DNA of 64,000 nt from Caprella mutica (GCA_947561585.1 CANNZV010001166.1:248001-312000), one strand, 5' to 3'. Counted from the first letter of the stretch, positions 27,401 to 42,400 are shown. Notes: generated by a model from the letters alone, not told the origin. Translations and numbers: made by a program.

Positions 27401-30400
27401 GGAACACTAAATTACTAACACGTAATACAAAACTATCGAAAAAACAAATATACATATCTTAACAAGATTGACAAATGCTAAAATTACTTCAAAGGATATA
27501 ATGATGATATATGGAAAAACTGTATAATATTAACTCACTTCTTGGCGGTATGATATGAAAAGGGGAATGGGAGAACTTAGGCGCACCTCTCTGTGAGACT
27601 ACTAATGAGGTACTGAGACAGTGAGGCTCAGGGCACCACAACACTCAAAGAGAGATATAAATTCCTACACTAAACGAACTAGTTCCTATTTAGAAGTTAA
27701 ATAAAAACAGCAAGAAAATAGATACGTTATAAGAAAAATAGAGAAAGGAAAGAAAATGGAAAGTAAAACAATCGCTACCGCGACAGCATTTACCGGGTTA
27801 AAATTTATTTACCGGGTATTATTTACTGGGGAGGAATATATTTACCTGGTAGAATTTATCGAGGTAGAATTTACTTGTGTTTAATTTACCGGGGTGGAAT
27901 TTAGTGGAGTGGAACTTTCCGGGATAGAATTTACCTAGGTGGAATTTACCGGGGACGAATTTTACGGAGTAGAATTTACAAAGTGTTATTTTTATAGGGG
28001 TATTATTTAACGAGGTGGAATTTACTGGGGTGGAATTTATCGAGGTAGAATTTATTGGGGTAGAATTTACTGGGGTGGAATTTATCGAGGTAGAATTTAT
28101 TGCGGTAGAATTTACTGGGGTGGAATTTATTGGGGTAGAATTTATTGGTGTGGAATCTACTGGGGTGGAAAATACTGCGATAGAAAGAATTTACCGGGGA
28201 AGAATTTTCCGGGGTGGAATTTTCCGGGGTGGAATTTTCCGGGGTGGAATTTACCGGAGTGGGATTTACCGGGGTCGAATTTACCGGGGAAGAATTTACC
28301 GGGGTGGAATTTACCAAGAACCCAAACAACTATACCTAAATTTCTATTCACCTGTTCAACTCTATCCAGAACTTTGGTCGCATAATAAGATTTACATTTT
28401 AGTAATGTTATAATATCAGAAAATGTTATCTTGTGAAAACTCTTTAAATGATATCATACCGATAATAAAATAATAACTATGAATATGTATCGTATTCAAC
28501 TTAATAGGTTTAATTCCGCAAACAGTTTTTCAATGTGATATATGTCTCAAATGAAGCTATCTACACCTCAAAAATAATGACTAGTTACCTCAGACTAGTA
28601 AGGTAATATTGAGGTTGTTTTTTCCGAGTTGTTTCCCCAAAATAGCGACAAGGATCTTATTTCATAACTCTTATCTGGTGGATTTATTTACCACTTTGGG
28701 AGGGGGGCTAGAGCTCCCTGGGAGGAGAGAATAGCTCCCTGGGGGCTATTACACCCGACTATTTGAGTTTTATTATAATGGAATGGATTCAGTAGCTTAT
28801 GTAACCACATAATTATACATTTGCACAGTTTAATGGTGTTAAAATATATATTATTATTTTTATCTCTTCATTTTATCTTTTCATATAAAAGTTCTAATTT
28901 CAGGACCAAAAATAGTAAATATAAATAAAATGATTTAGGGAGACTTTGGAGTCTGAATTACTTACTTGCAATAATTATTTCTCTCCAGTCACACTCTGAG
29001 GTGACCATTAATCCATTGATTTTTTCCCATAGAGCATAGAAATAAATATGTTGCATACCACAAATTTTTCTTATCTGTCTTTTGTTTACTGTATTAAGAT
29101 GCATTCGTAAAACTTTAATTATAATCTTAATTATTGAATTAGCACACTCTATGGTTTTCTTCAGCTCATCGCTCGTACTCGTCTCGCTTCAACTCGCAAG
29201 TGCCCACTGCTGGGGAAGGCTCGGCCAAGCTACTCACCCTCTGCACCAGCATTGCTAGTGAAGCCGTCACTGTGGACTATGATGGAGTCAAAACATTTGC
29301 TGAGGTTGGCTTATTAAAATTAGTTAATGCTATGTTAAAGTTAATCTATTTTCCAGTTGCTTAGTGTAGGTCAAGTATTGGTATTTTTCGCACTGAAATT
29401 AATAGCTATTATATAACGTTTAGTAACGGAAAAATTTAAGTTTTCTACTTCGAAATTTTTTCCTTTTGAATAAACTCAATATATTATGCGTTCCCTAATT
29501 ATAATCATCTAAAATAAGTGTAACTATATTTTACAAACAATCAGAAGTAGTTTTAGTTCCCCTTGATAGTAGATATTGAAGAGATGTTGACTATTTTTTC
29601 TTTATTCTTTGCCAGGTGTACACTCGGGACCATCTGTACGCTCTACCGCCCCTCTTCCTTGCAGCTGTGAAGGCAAACACTGCCATCATGTACCTACTGC
29701 TCAAGTACGGGGCACCGGCAACTGTCGTGGACCAGCTTGGTGAGGAGGAATTACTTTGAAGAACAACTATTAAAAGCATTAAATTGTCTACGACCATTTT
29801 TGCTGGTGATGGCACATCTCACAACACTAACATTGTCACTACTTAGTGCACACAGTGCGTCAATTTCTATATGTCTTTTTTCACTGAATTTCTTCCCATT
29901 GCTCTGTTGTCAGGTAACACACCCCTGCACCTGGCCAGCTGTCAAAGAACCATCAACTGGGAGAGTGTCTTGGATCTGCTGGAGTTTGGAGCCTCCATCA
30001 CCCACAGGAACTGCATGGGGAAAAGAGCTCTGGACCTGCAGCCTTCACTCGTCAAGTGAGTTAAACCAACTTATGTCGTCTATTAATAAGGTATCTTATC
30101 TTATAAAATAACGTTCAAGTTCTCAGGAATGCTGTTACCAGGTCCATTTTATCAATTTCTCTTCGCGATAATCTGACTTATCAAAGAAAGTGCCTCCTTT
30201 TTACGAACATTTTTGTTTGCTTTTAAATTACTCCCGAACTTAGCGTCCATTTTATCTTCTCAGGACATTTATCCTCCAGAAGAAGAAAAAATGACGAGAA
30301 TCTAAATTACTTTGACTGTCATGAGCGTGATTTGAAGAGAAACTTTTGTGAAGAGATAAAAGAGATAATTAGTGAGAAAAGAAAGAGATAAGAGATAATT

Positions 30401-33400
30401 AGTGAGAAAAGAAAGAGATAAGAGATAATTAGTGTTGAAAGAAAAAGATAATCAGAGTGGAAAGAAAGTGATAATTAGTTTGAAAAGAAAGAGATAATTC
30501 CCCTTCTTCTTCCCGCCACCCTCTCCTCTTTCCACCACTCCCTTCTCTTTCTTCCCTCCACTCCCCTCTTCTCCCCCCCCCCCACTCCATCTGTCAGTTT
30601 GTGGCTGCCAATCAAACACTCCAAGCGTCTTTTATCTTTCCTTTGTTTCTGTGGCAGTTAGCTGTGATAAATTGACTCCTTTTGTTACAAGGATAATTGC
30701 CACCAACTGAAAAATGAAACCACCAATTAGGATTGCACACAAAAACTCTGAGCAGATGAAGCTCTGAAAAATCCAATGGATTTGCTCACAGCGTCAGTTT
30801 GTCATTCGATAACGTCAGATTTTTGCAATGTCATCTTTGCTGTGACAGACTAAATCGAACTATTATTGCACCTGTAATCAATAGCAAGTGTCATCATTTT
30901 ATTACCTGGTGTGTCAGTAAGATGTCATCATCATTTACTCATTAGTGATTAGAAAACACTTTAAAATATGAATTAGTGTACCTAGCTAATGAAAGTGACT
31001 GAAGTTATACGAACTCATTTCCCTCAGGGCCCCAAACTGTTGTAACTTGGATTATGTATTGTCTCTTCTCATTTTTACCATGCTTATCATTTTATAGCTA
31101 TAAAACTTTAGAGGATAGCGCTAGGGTTATGCTCTTCAACTACGAGGTACATATTAGATTTTGAGTTAGGTAGGCTCGTAGGCATTATTTACTATCACTT
31201 CTTCATTTTCCTCTTCCATCCGTGCGTGCTACCTTTCACTTACTTACTTTTGACGTCAACTTTTGGTTCCTAGCAGACGTTAAAGGGATAGTAAATTAGA
31301 AATCAAACAATCGCCTAATTGGTTTTAAATAGATTCAGAATATTTAATTATGTAATATTTGAATGCTCGTTTATTTTTAAAATGTTCACATAAAAAGTAA
31401 ATCATAAAATTAGCGACACCTAGCGGAAACATTTGCACTCATTAGCATGTAAGTGAGTACGATTGTAGTTTTCATATTAATTTATGTGTTCAGTAATCAA
31501 CCTTTCTTTGCGTCAAAATGATTAAAAGATTCAAGACTGGAAGTCTTAGTTTTAAAAATAAAGCCATCTCTTCATATGAGCTAGAATCTAGAGAGAAACT
31601 TATCTTAGTTGGTTTGTTTACAAGTTTACAAGATGGCGCCACTGATTGTAGCGCCATCTACCGTTAGCATTTGGTAAGAAATTAATTATATATAATGATA
31701 TATTTCCATTAATAGATTTTATTGAACATTGCAATTCTACACGAATACTTTATTCTTACTAAGCAATCGTTTGGCATTAAAATTGTTAAAACAAAAAATG
31801 ACCGAACTGCCCTTCAAAGCCCCTACTACATTAATGATAATATAAAAAAACTCATTAAGTATTAACAGTATATAAAAGGAGTAATAGATCTGTTCCGTGT
31901 GAAACTAATGAACCTCCTAGTTTTGATTTGAATACAGTCCTGATAAGTAAGTGAAAATGTCACGTACATTAACCACTTTGAGTATCTTTACTTTTCTATT
32001 GTGAACATTATGATCCCTATATTGTGAATAATATGCGCCCTATATTATGTGTAGTATGACCCTATGTATTGTGTATAGTATAACGGTATGATCTCTATAT
32101 TGTGTATAGTATAACGGTATGATCTCTATATTGTGTGTAGTATGACTTCTATATATTGTATTGTGTGGCTCTTATAGTGTGTATAGTATGAACTGTAGTA
32201 TTGTGTTTAATACAGGGTCTTCACTGGTAACTGTGAAAGTATTATATCACTAGAAGGGTGGTCAGTGCATCATGCTTTCGTGAGAGGCGCCTTCACAGGT
32301 GTGCTTATCGAACCCCGGTAATTAGGGTCGATAGTGCAAAAATGTAGACTCATGGTATTTTTTCTATATAATTAATGAATACGTCTGTAAAACATAAATA
32401 ACTTGACGTATTCTCCATGAACTCTCTGGAAGAATCAGCTACACATATTTTGTTAATTTTAAATTAAAACAAAAATTAATTCCTTAAATTAATTCGAGCC
32501 TGAAATACGAGAATTTTTATGACACTCGTATAATATATGGGTATAAAATACTTATCCAACAGTAAAAAAACAATTTTTTTAATAAAAATACATTAAAATC
32601 GCAATTGTACCTAACTTATGTAAGTGTACACATACCACACATGTTTTCTAGAATATGAAAGAGTACATACGTGTTTGTCCGGTCGCTGAAGGATAATATC
32701 TCAAACAAACTCGCCAAATACTTCATTTGAAATGAGTCATATATGTCGCCTCAGGTCATAAGGGTTAACTGCCATATTTGACCATTTATTACTTCATTAC
32801 CATTTTCTAAATATCACATTCATTCATTTAATATTCAAAAGGCATTCTAGAAATAGTCAGACATTTTCAGACAAACAAATTTTTGGATAACCAAGCAGGT
32901 AGAGTTCAAAAGTCCAACTGTTTTGAGAAAGGAATTCTGCAGGCAATTTAATTCGTCACCACGTCAAGTCCTCACAGTGACACTTTCTCCAGATTGATCA
33001 GCAGATTTATGGCCTCTGGCGATTTCTCTCCTGAAAAAGACTCAAGTTCCTAACCGAACCAAAGTTAATGAAGAAAACATTGAAATAGTTAAAAATCTTG
33101 TTAATGAAAAAAGGTGTCCGGTCAATTGGGTCGTGGTCATTTTGGTCGCGGTCATTTGGGTCGTGGTCATTTTGGTCCGTGTTTTTAAAAAGTATAATAA
33201 ACATGCATAGTTAATTTAACTTATGTATGATGCTTTATCAGTTTTAAGGTTAAATAATAAAATATTTTAATATTTACTGAATTTTTTATATATAAAAAAA
33301 GCATTTAATGCGCTTCCACAACGTGATGAACAATGAAAATTTACATACTTTAAAAAATAAGATTTTTTACAACAGAGGTTTAATATTTGGAATCGAACAA

Positions 33401-36400
33401 AATTTTCAATTTTACAATAGTTTTAGATGCTGAACAGAATACAATTTTCGAAATTTGAAGATTCGGTCAATTTTCGAAGATAGAGATATATGTTTTCGAA
33501 TGGGACTAGCATTCAAAGACTAGCTTGAATTTCATATCAGGTTTTTGTTTTTGGTTGGTTCAAAACCTCGAAATTTAGGTGGCGATATCAGAAGTTAAAA
33601 ATTTCAACTTATCGATGAGATTCATGAGTTCAAAGTCTCGTAATATTGAGTATTCACATATCTGAATCCTAAGATTCGAATAACTTTAAAAATAACTATA
33701 AAATCAAAAAAAAATTATAAGAATAAGGAAGCGCATGAAACTGTGAAAACATTCAATTATACATAAACAAAATTAACTATTCATGTTTATTACACTTTTT
33801 ATGAAGACGGACCCAAATAACCGCGACTCAAATGACATGACACCCATGAAAAAACTTCAATCTTCCATTTCCCAAAATCAATGAATTTGTAAACGGGTAC
33901 TGTGTGGAAGATTTTAGAGAAAACATTGAAAACAATTTCCATAAAAACCTTAAAGGCCCGGTCACATTGCTCGAACTTTGTTGGAGCGTTCCTTGAACGG
34001 TTGGGAGAGGGGACCGAATTCCGGCAACGCTCGTCATCGTAATAAAAAAACAGGCGTTGCCACAGCGGCACACCGCAGAAACTGGCGTTGTTATAGTGTT
34101 GGCTTAAGGTAGTGAGCGTTGGTTGGCAAGTCAACGCCAAACCGAAGTTCATAACCTCAATGGATCGTTGCTTTATCGCCCGACGCTGGTGAAACAGCAG
34201 TGGTCTACCGTTCAAGATTTTTGCAATGGCGTAGTGGACCCAAGCGTCCACGAACTTTTTGCTATATGGTGCCAAACTTTGACTGGGCGTTGTTTGAACG
34301 GTGGTGAACTTTGCGGATTGGAAATGTACCCGCTCCTCACCGCTCGCAATATTTTGTGAAGTTCCAAACTTTCAGAGCGTTAGGAGGGACCATAAGCAAT
34401 GGCCAAGCGCATATGATGTGGCCTTAACGGGGGCAACTTCTGGTGAACGGTAACGAACGATGATGAATTTTTTCACTGCTGATGGAACGCTCCAGCTGAG
34501 TACTTACAATGTGACCGGGACTTAAACTGTGCAAAACCTTACACACCAACACAAAATTTTTAAGAGTACAATTTTACTACTGGATTTTACAGCAAAACGA
34601 CGAATTCTAAAATAGTTTTCTGTTGTCACTGAAAAACTGTTCGTACAAAAGCAGTGTCCAAATAAGTTGAATGAGCGATACCGGGCTAATAATGATAGAC
34701 GTATCATGTGCGAGGCTTGTTTGTTCGACGTCAACTTTTCATCCAAAGCTTTAATGTTGGAGCCTCAATAAATCAGTATGTTTATTTGGAACAACATAAC
34801 AACAATTGTGGAATTCTCCAACACAAAAGGATATTTGTCACAGCAGGATGACCCCTATATTTTCTTATGATGTACACCTACGAAGTTCGGATACAGAGTA
34901 ATTATTCGTTTCACTGAGAGGCCATGACCAGTGAAAACCCACTATTTACAAGGATGTGGTACGTGATTTATATCGTTTTATCGTAAATTAAATGGTAATT
35001 GAGTACTTAGGTACACTTTTAGGTCCCTAATGTTTTTGTTTAGGGAAATGGTATTAATGTAACGGTATATGTAGCCATTTATGATATGTCTATCAGCTTT
35101 GTTATTGTTCACACACATCATAAGAAAACTTCAATTACATGTTATAACTAGATTACATGCACTTGGTAGAGCGCATACCTTCGCCACCACTTTGACCCAT
35201 TCTCTCCAAAAATCAGATAAACTGCTAACTGGTTAATAACAAATCGTCCCACCAAGTTTCATGCAATATGGTTCAAAACTTTTTGAGTTATTGAGTTTTA
35301 AATGATCTTGATCCTTTGATCGGATGGCTCCCAAAATTCTACCAGATGGTTCATGGACATTGACCAATCGTCCAATCAAATTTCAGAACTTTCGGTTGAA
35401 TATTTTTTGAGTTATTGAGTTATAAATGGTCTTGACCTTGATCTTTGACCTTTAACCCGATCACTACTAAAATCTAAAAATTGGGTCTTGTACATTGACC
35501 AATCATTCCACCAAGTTTCATGCAATATGGTTGAATACTTTTTGAGTATAAATGACCATGACCTTGACCTTTTACCGAGTCACTCCCAAAATTCTACCAG
35601 AAGGTTGCTGGACATTGACCAATCGTTTCACCAAATTCCAGGCAATTTGAATTAACACTTTTTCAGTTATAAGAATAACAAGATGATAAATAAATAAATG
35701 TTGGGTAAAATATGACCTTCCCCAAATTTGCGAAGGTAACTAAAATATAGAACCACATTTGAAATGGTTTGCAGTTTCATAATCAGTAATCTTAGCTCTA
35801 ATAAATAGAGTAATACAAATCTATAGAGTGGCGGGGACCTTCAGCATCTGTCTTATTGCCCGTTACTTTCTACAGCTCTCATTGAAGACCATGTATGACC
35901 CTATATTGTGTATAGTATGATCACTATATTGTGTATAGTATGATCCCTATATTGTGTATAGTATGATCCCTATATTGTGTATAGTATGATCCCTATATTG
36001 TGTATAGTATGATCCCTATATTGTGTATAGTATGATCCCTATATTGTGTATAGTATGATCCCTATATTGTGTATAGTATGATCCCTATATTGTGTATAGT
36101 ATGATCCCTATATTGTGTATAGTATGATCCCTATATTGTGTATAGTATGATCCCTATATTGTGTATAGTATGACACTATATTGTGTATAGTATGATCCCT
36201 ATATTGTGTATAGTATGATCCCTATATTGTGTATAGTATGATCCCTATATTGTGTATAGTATGATCCCTATATTGTGTATAGTATGATCCCTATATTGTG
36301 TATAGTATGATCCCTATATTGTGTATAGTATGATCCCTATATTGTGTATAGTATGATCCCTATATTGTGTATAGTATGATCCCTATATTGTGTATAGCAT

Positions 36401-39400
36401 CATCACTATATTGTGTATAGTATCATCACTATATTGTGTACAGTATGATCCCTTTTGAAAGTTTTCTATTCCTATGTTCTGAGAAGAAAACATTTTGTTA
36501 TATTTAATTATGGTAAATTAATTAACGTATTCGCCTCTCAATGTTCAGTTATTTTGTATAAGGACTACTCGACTTAAAATGTTTAATATAAACACACGTG
36601 TAATTTTTCTAAATTTTCGATCCATATTATAACTCTATTCTACTTAAAACTAAACTATGAACCGTTCAATTTATATCTGAAATTGATTGCATTGTTTCTG
36701 TTTTCAGGCTTCAAGAGCAGTTGGTGTACGACTGTTTCACTGTCTTCGAACCTCCGAACAAACCAGAGCCTGAGCCTGACGTCATGAGTGCGAAAGACAA
36801 CGTACCTACTCCTAAACAACCCTCTAGTATTTTCAAGAGACTGCAAGGGGTGGCTAGTAGGGACAAGAACAGCCCAGTGTTTGTGTGAGTACTATCACAT
36901 TGTACTATCACTGTGCTATCACATTGTACTATCACTGTGCTATCACTGTACTATCACTGTGCTATCACATACTGTACTATCACTGTGCTATCACATACTG
37001 TACTATCACTGTGCTATCACATACTGTACTATCACTGTACTATCACTGTGCTATCACATTTACTATCACTGTGCTATCACATTGTACCATCACTGTACTA
37101 TCACATTGTACTATCACTCTACTATCACTCTACTATCACATACTGTACTATCACTGGACTATCACTGGATTATCACTGTGCTATCACATACTGTACTATC
37201 ACTGTACTATCACATACTGTACTATCACTGTGCTATCACATTGTACTATCACTATACTATCACATACTGTACTATCACTGTGCTATCACATTGTACTATC
37301 ACTGTACTATCACATACTGTACTATCACTGTGCTATCACATTGTACTATCACTGGACTATCACATTGTACTATCACTGTACTATCACTGTGCTATCAAAC
37401 ACTGTACTATCACATTGTACTATCACTATACTATCACATTGTACTATCACTGTACTATCTCATTGTACTATCACTGTACTATCACATTGTACTATCACTG
37501 TACTATCACATTGTACTATCACTGTACTATCACTGTGCTATCACATACTGTAGTATCACTGTGCTATCACATACTGTACTATCACTGTGCTATCACATAC
37601 TGTACTATCACTGTGCTATCATATACTGTACTATCACTGTACTATCACTGTGCTATCATATACTGTACTATCACACACTGTACTATCACGCATTGTACTA
37701 TCACTCACTTTAGCTATACTATCATACACTACTGTCACAGTCTATACCATCACAGTCTATACTATCTCTTTTTATCTCCTGCCATCACTCGAGCCTAATA
37801 TCTATTTGTTATTTTTTGGCTGCAAAGCATGTTAGTGAAGTTAGAAGGCTTCACTAAGTGAATTTGAAGCTCCTTGTTCATTACAATGGATAATAACAAG
37901 TTGGTGAAAAAGCTTAGCGTGTAACACAGCCACTTCCTGTATCGCTAGACTGTGGTGGAATATTTAGTTATTTCTGCAGCCAAATTACCTCAGAGGTAAT
38001 CCAATTAACCCTAGTTATTTGCTGCACCTCACTAGCGACCTATCAAAACACTGCCCTGGTGGCAAATAGTTAACAGTGTCTCTTAAAACACTAGTGTAAT
38101 GGCCTGCTCACACGAGCGTTTTTTTCACAGCGTTTTTAACTCTGAGGAAATTATTGTTAAACCCATTTCATACGTATCCATGTTACGCGACGCTTTTGGA
38201 GCGTTGAGAACACTCCAAAAACGCTCGTGTAACAGAGCCCTTAGTCTATAATTATAGACTAAGACTATAATTATAGACTCATAGTCTATAATTATAGACT
38301 ATGAGTTATATAATAACTCATCATATAATAACTCATCCATAGTCACCTCTAGCTTCTTTTTTCCCCATTACTCACTTCTCTCCGTACTGTCGCCCCTAAC
38401 TTCTTCTCTCCCTCAGCTCCACATCCAGCTCCAAGAGTCGCAGCGCTCTCCACGCCACCAACTCCGGTACTGGTAGCATCGTGGGCTCCATTCCCGGTGG
38501 TTCGGTTTCCCGCGGGGCGGTGACAGCAGGCACTGTGGTTGGTGCGACTGTCACCACTGCAGTCAGTGCTGGTGAGTGTTATTTCATAACTTTAAACTTT
38601 CATTAAAAAGCAGCAAGTGGAATAAAATCTGTCACTGAATAGGAAATTATTTCAAGGAACAGATTATTAAATGACGGTGATAATCAATTTTACCTTCAAT
38701 TTCTCGTTATTTCACTTCATTAGCTGGTTATTGATGGAATAACTATGCAGTTGTTTTAATATTGAAACAATGTGTATCTCTAACAAACTGACCTCTCCCA
38801 CCACCAGGCAGTGGAGGTACCTCTAGGGACACTGACTCCATGAGTCTTGGCTCCAATGACGCAGTTCTTCATCCCACAGACAGCGTACGGAGTCGAAACA
38901 GTGGCATGCAGGACCTCAGGAGTAAGGTGGGATATATTCTCATTTGATTGTTCCTGTAATTGTGTTTAAATTAAAACTCACCCAAATGATATAACGGATA
39001 TAAGCGTTCACTTTGACCAAATATTGTGTCACTAAGACTTCTTTTGATGTAATTTTGGTATTTATAAAATTCTCTCATAGTGTGATGGACTATTTTTTAT
39101 AATTATTCTCGGCGTTTTATCGACCAGTTGTTTTACTTGCTTTCAGCCATGTGGTTATTTCACAGCCAAAAATTATATTTCAATCTGCGTTTATTATCAA
39201 CAATTAAAAATATCTATTTTTACCGATAATTTATTTGACGAAAATACAATCCTAATTCATCATAAATTTCAAACACTTATGGTCTATAGTATTTCGTCGG
39301 ACATATTCAAGGTAAACAAAAAGCGCTGATAAAATACAATCACCATAATCGACTCCAATGTAGGATCTGTTGATTATAATTTTAGGACTGCAGAGGCTCT

Positions 39401-42400
39401 GTTCTTGACATCCACTGTTGAAGCTTCACCATTCAGTCAAGTCACACTTAGTAAAACTGTTGTGATAATCTTTGCTGCCTCCATTCCTCCCTCCAGGAGC
39501 TCACTTTAGAAAGCCTTAACCAGCTGGGGAGCAGAAGGAGGCTCCGCAAGCTCCATGAGGAGGGCATGGACCCCAATAGGACCCCTCCTGACATGCCCCC
39601 TGCGGATGGTGAGAAAATTAAAACGTTTTCTTCTTCACAAGTAGTTATTTAATTACAATTTAGAATTTAGGTCTACTACGAACTTTTTATTTGTTCATAA
39701 CATAGGATTTGTTTGTATCTGAAAATGGTATACTTAATATACAGGCATCCCCCGCTTTAGTTACCAAATCACGACTCAGTTTAGTTATCAAACGGTAACT
39801 AAAGCGAATAAAAGTAACAAGAAATTTATAATTGTCACTCCTTGATTATATGTCTCATTTTCTATGAGTTATAGAAAGAAAATTTGTTTTAGAGTTAAAG
39901 AACTATATAAGCCTATCATCAAACAGTAATTCAGTAATTGTGATTGTGATGAAAGTTTGAATTAGTGAAATTAAAGGTTTTAAAATCCATCCATAGCTTA
40001 ACTCTCACTCAGTATAGGTGAGTAATTAATAGATACTTAGATTTCTATAATTATTGTGTTACATTGAACAAACAGAAATATTTTTGGAAGAAGGGTACTA
40101 AGTTTCAAGTTATTGATACGTTCTAAATTTTCCGTCACGTCTGAAAAGAAAATATAGTAATGATGATTATTATTTAACTTCTATTCAAATTGGTATCATG
40201 AATGCCAATTGAAATGAAAGTTAAATGATGATTATTAAATTTCTTTGTATAAAGATATTTACTTGTTCGAAAATATGGAACCCTGCGATAACACAGAACA
40301 TACCCTAAAATGGGACATGTTGAATTTCTGAACAAATTGCTTCTAATAACTTCATCTGGATTATAATTTTGATGTTTATTTTTAGTTACCGTGAAATAAT
40401 CACAAAAATTGTCTCCGTTTTCTATGTCTATGAGCAGTACTTATTTCGAATCATGACTCGAAATAAGAACCACTTTTATTAAAGTGAGTTGTACTTAAAG
40501 CGAGGCCAGCCTGTAGTTACCATTGAAAATTTTCTTTTGTAGTTAAACATATAAAGCGGAAAGAGCTTAGATAAACTATGTGTGTATCTCGTTACAAGGT
40601 GATGAAACAAATACATTCCATTGCTAGGACTAGTTCAGCAATTTACAATAATTTATACTATAGTAACTATAAAGAAGCAGCAATTATGAGCTATTGAATT
40701 ATTTCAATGTCCAGGACGTGTATCTAAATCACTTATCCGTAAAAGTTTCGATTGAAAGAGCTACAAAGAAAATGTAAAATCAGTTCATAACTCAGAAGTT
40801 CGTAACTCAGAAGTTCGTAACTCAGAAGTTCGTAACTCAGAAGTTCGTAACTCAGAAGTTCGTAACTCAGAAGTTCATATCTCATAAAGATTTTAGTAGA
40901 GGAACTTTACTGCAGCAATATTCTTAATTACACAAAATAATGATTTTATTCCACCGAAATTATATATTATTAATATATTCTCTCTAAATTATTTAGACTC
41001 TCCCTTATCTATTTACACTCCCCCTTATCTATTTACACTCCCCTTATCTATTTACACTCTCCCTTATCTATTTACACTCCCCCTTATCTATTTACACTCC
41101 CCCTTATCTATTTACACTCCCCCTTATCCATTTACACTCCCCTTATTTATTTACACTCCCCTTATCTATTTACACTCCCCCTTATCTATTTACACTCCCC
41201 CTTATCTATTTACACTCCCCCTTATCTATTTACACTCCCCCTTATCTATTTACACTCCCCCTTATCTATTTACACTCCCCCTTATCTATTTACACTCCCC
41301 TTATCTATTTACACTCCCCTTATCTATTTACACTCCCCCTTATCTATTTACACTCCCCCTTATCTATTTACACTCCCCTTATCTATTTACACTCCCCCTT
41401 ATCTATTTACACTCCCCCTTATCTATTTACACTTGTCCTTATCTATTTACACTCCCCCTTATCTATTTACACTCCCCCTTATCTATTTACACTTCCCCTT
41501 ATCTATTTACACTCCCCCTTATCTATTTACACTCCCCCTTATCTATTTACACTCCCCCTTATCTATTTACACTCCCCCTTATCTATTTACACTCCCCCTT
41601 ATCTATTTACACTCCCCCTTATCTATTTACACTTCCCCTTATCTATTTACACTCCCCCTTATCTATTTACACTCCCCCTTATCTATTTACACTCCCCCTT
41701 ATCTATTTACACTCCCCCTTATCTATTTACACTCCCCCTTATCTATTTACACTCCCCCTTATCTATTTACACTCCCCCTTATCTATTTACACTCCCCCTT
41801 ATCTATTTACACTCCCCTTATCTATTTACACTCCTCCTTATCTATTTACACTCCCCCTTATCTATTTACACTCCCCCTTATCTATTTACACTCCCCTTAT
41901 CTATTTACACTCCCCCCTTATCTATTTACACTCCCCCTTATCTATTTACACTTCCCCTTATCTATTTACACTCCCCCTTATCTATTTACACTCCCCCTTA
42001 TCTATTTACACTCCCCTTATCTATTTACACTCCTCCTTATCTATTTACACTCCCCCTTATCTATTTACACTCCCCCTTATCTATTTACACTCCCCTTATC
42101 TATTTACACTCCCCCCTTATCTATTTACACTCCCCCTTATCTATTTACACTTCCCCTTATCTATTTACACTCCCCCTTATCTATTTACACTCCCCTTATC
42201 TATTTACACTCCTCCTTATCTATTTACACTCCCCCTTATCTATTTACACTCCCCCTTATCTATTTACACTCCCCTTATCTATTTACACTCCCCCCTTATC
42301 TATTTACACTCCCCCTTATCTATTTACACTTCCCCTTATCTATTTACACTCCCCCTTATCTATTTACACTCCCCCCCTTTCAATAGAATATATTGGGTAG

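Larger units (their letters stand above)
19963..27785 (-). mobile_element. BEL/Pao LTR retrotransposon, antisense in intron 1
   Basis: Two LTRs of about 490 bp bound an internal region that reads, on the - strand: leader, gag with zinc knuckles, aspartic protease, reverse transcriptase, RNase H and integrase. This is the BEL/Pao order; no envelope-like ORF follows integrase. By eye the LTRs differ at about three positions, so the insertion is young. The flanks share catt (5 bp with one mismatch: tcatt and gcatt), a probable target-site duplication. A purine-rich tract (GTTAGGGTGGGGTG) directly precedes the 3' LTR. I did not find a canonical TGG-starting primer site after the 5' LTR. The element is antisense to the host gene and sits in a 15-bp satellite. 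Confidence 0.93.

Noticed and set aside
32930..33100. Possible transposase remnant (LLKKTQVPNRTKVNEENIEI)
   Set aside because: Suggestive only; no catalytic motif or TIR could be tied to it.
33799..34275. 158-codon - strand ORF
   Set aside because: It spans the ends of two adjacent MITEs and shows no protein motif.
36788..37798. Three overlapping + strand ORFs of 222-336 codons (CTITVLSLCYH type)
   Set aside because: All come from the ctatcac array being open in three frames.
41433..42386. 317-codon ORF (LSIYTPPYLFTLPLIYLH)
   Set aside because: Artefact of the 20-bp array in intron 8.
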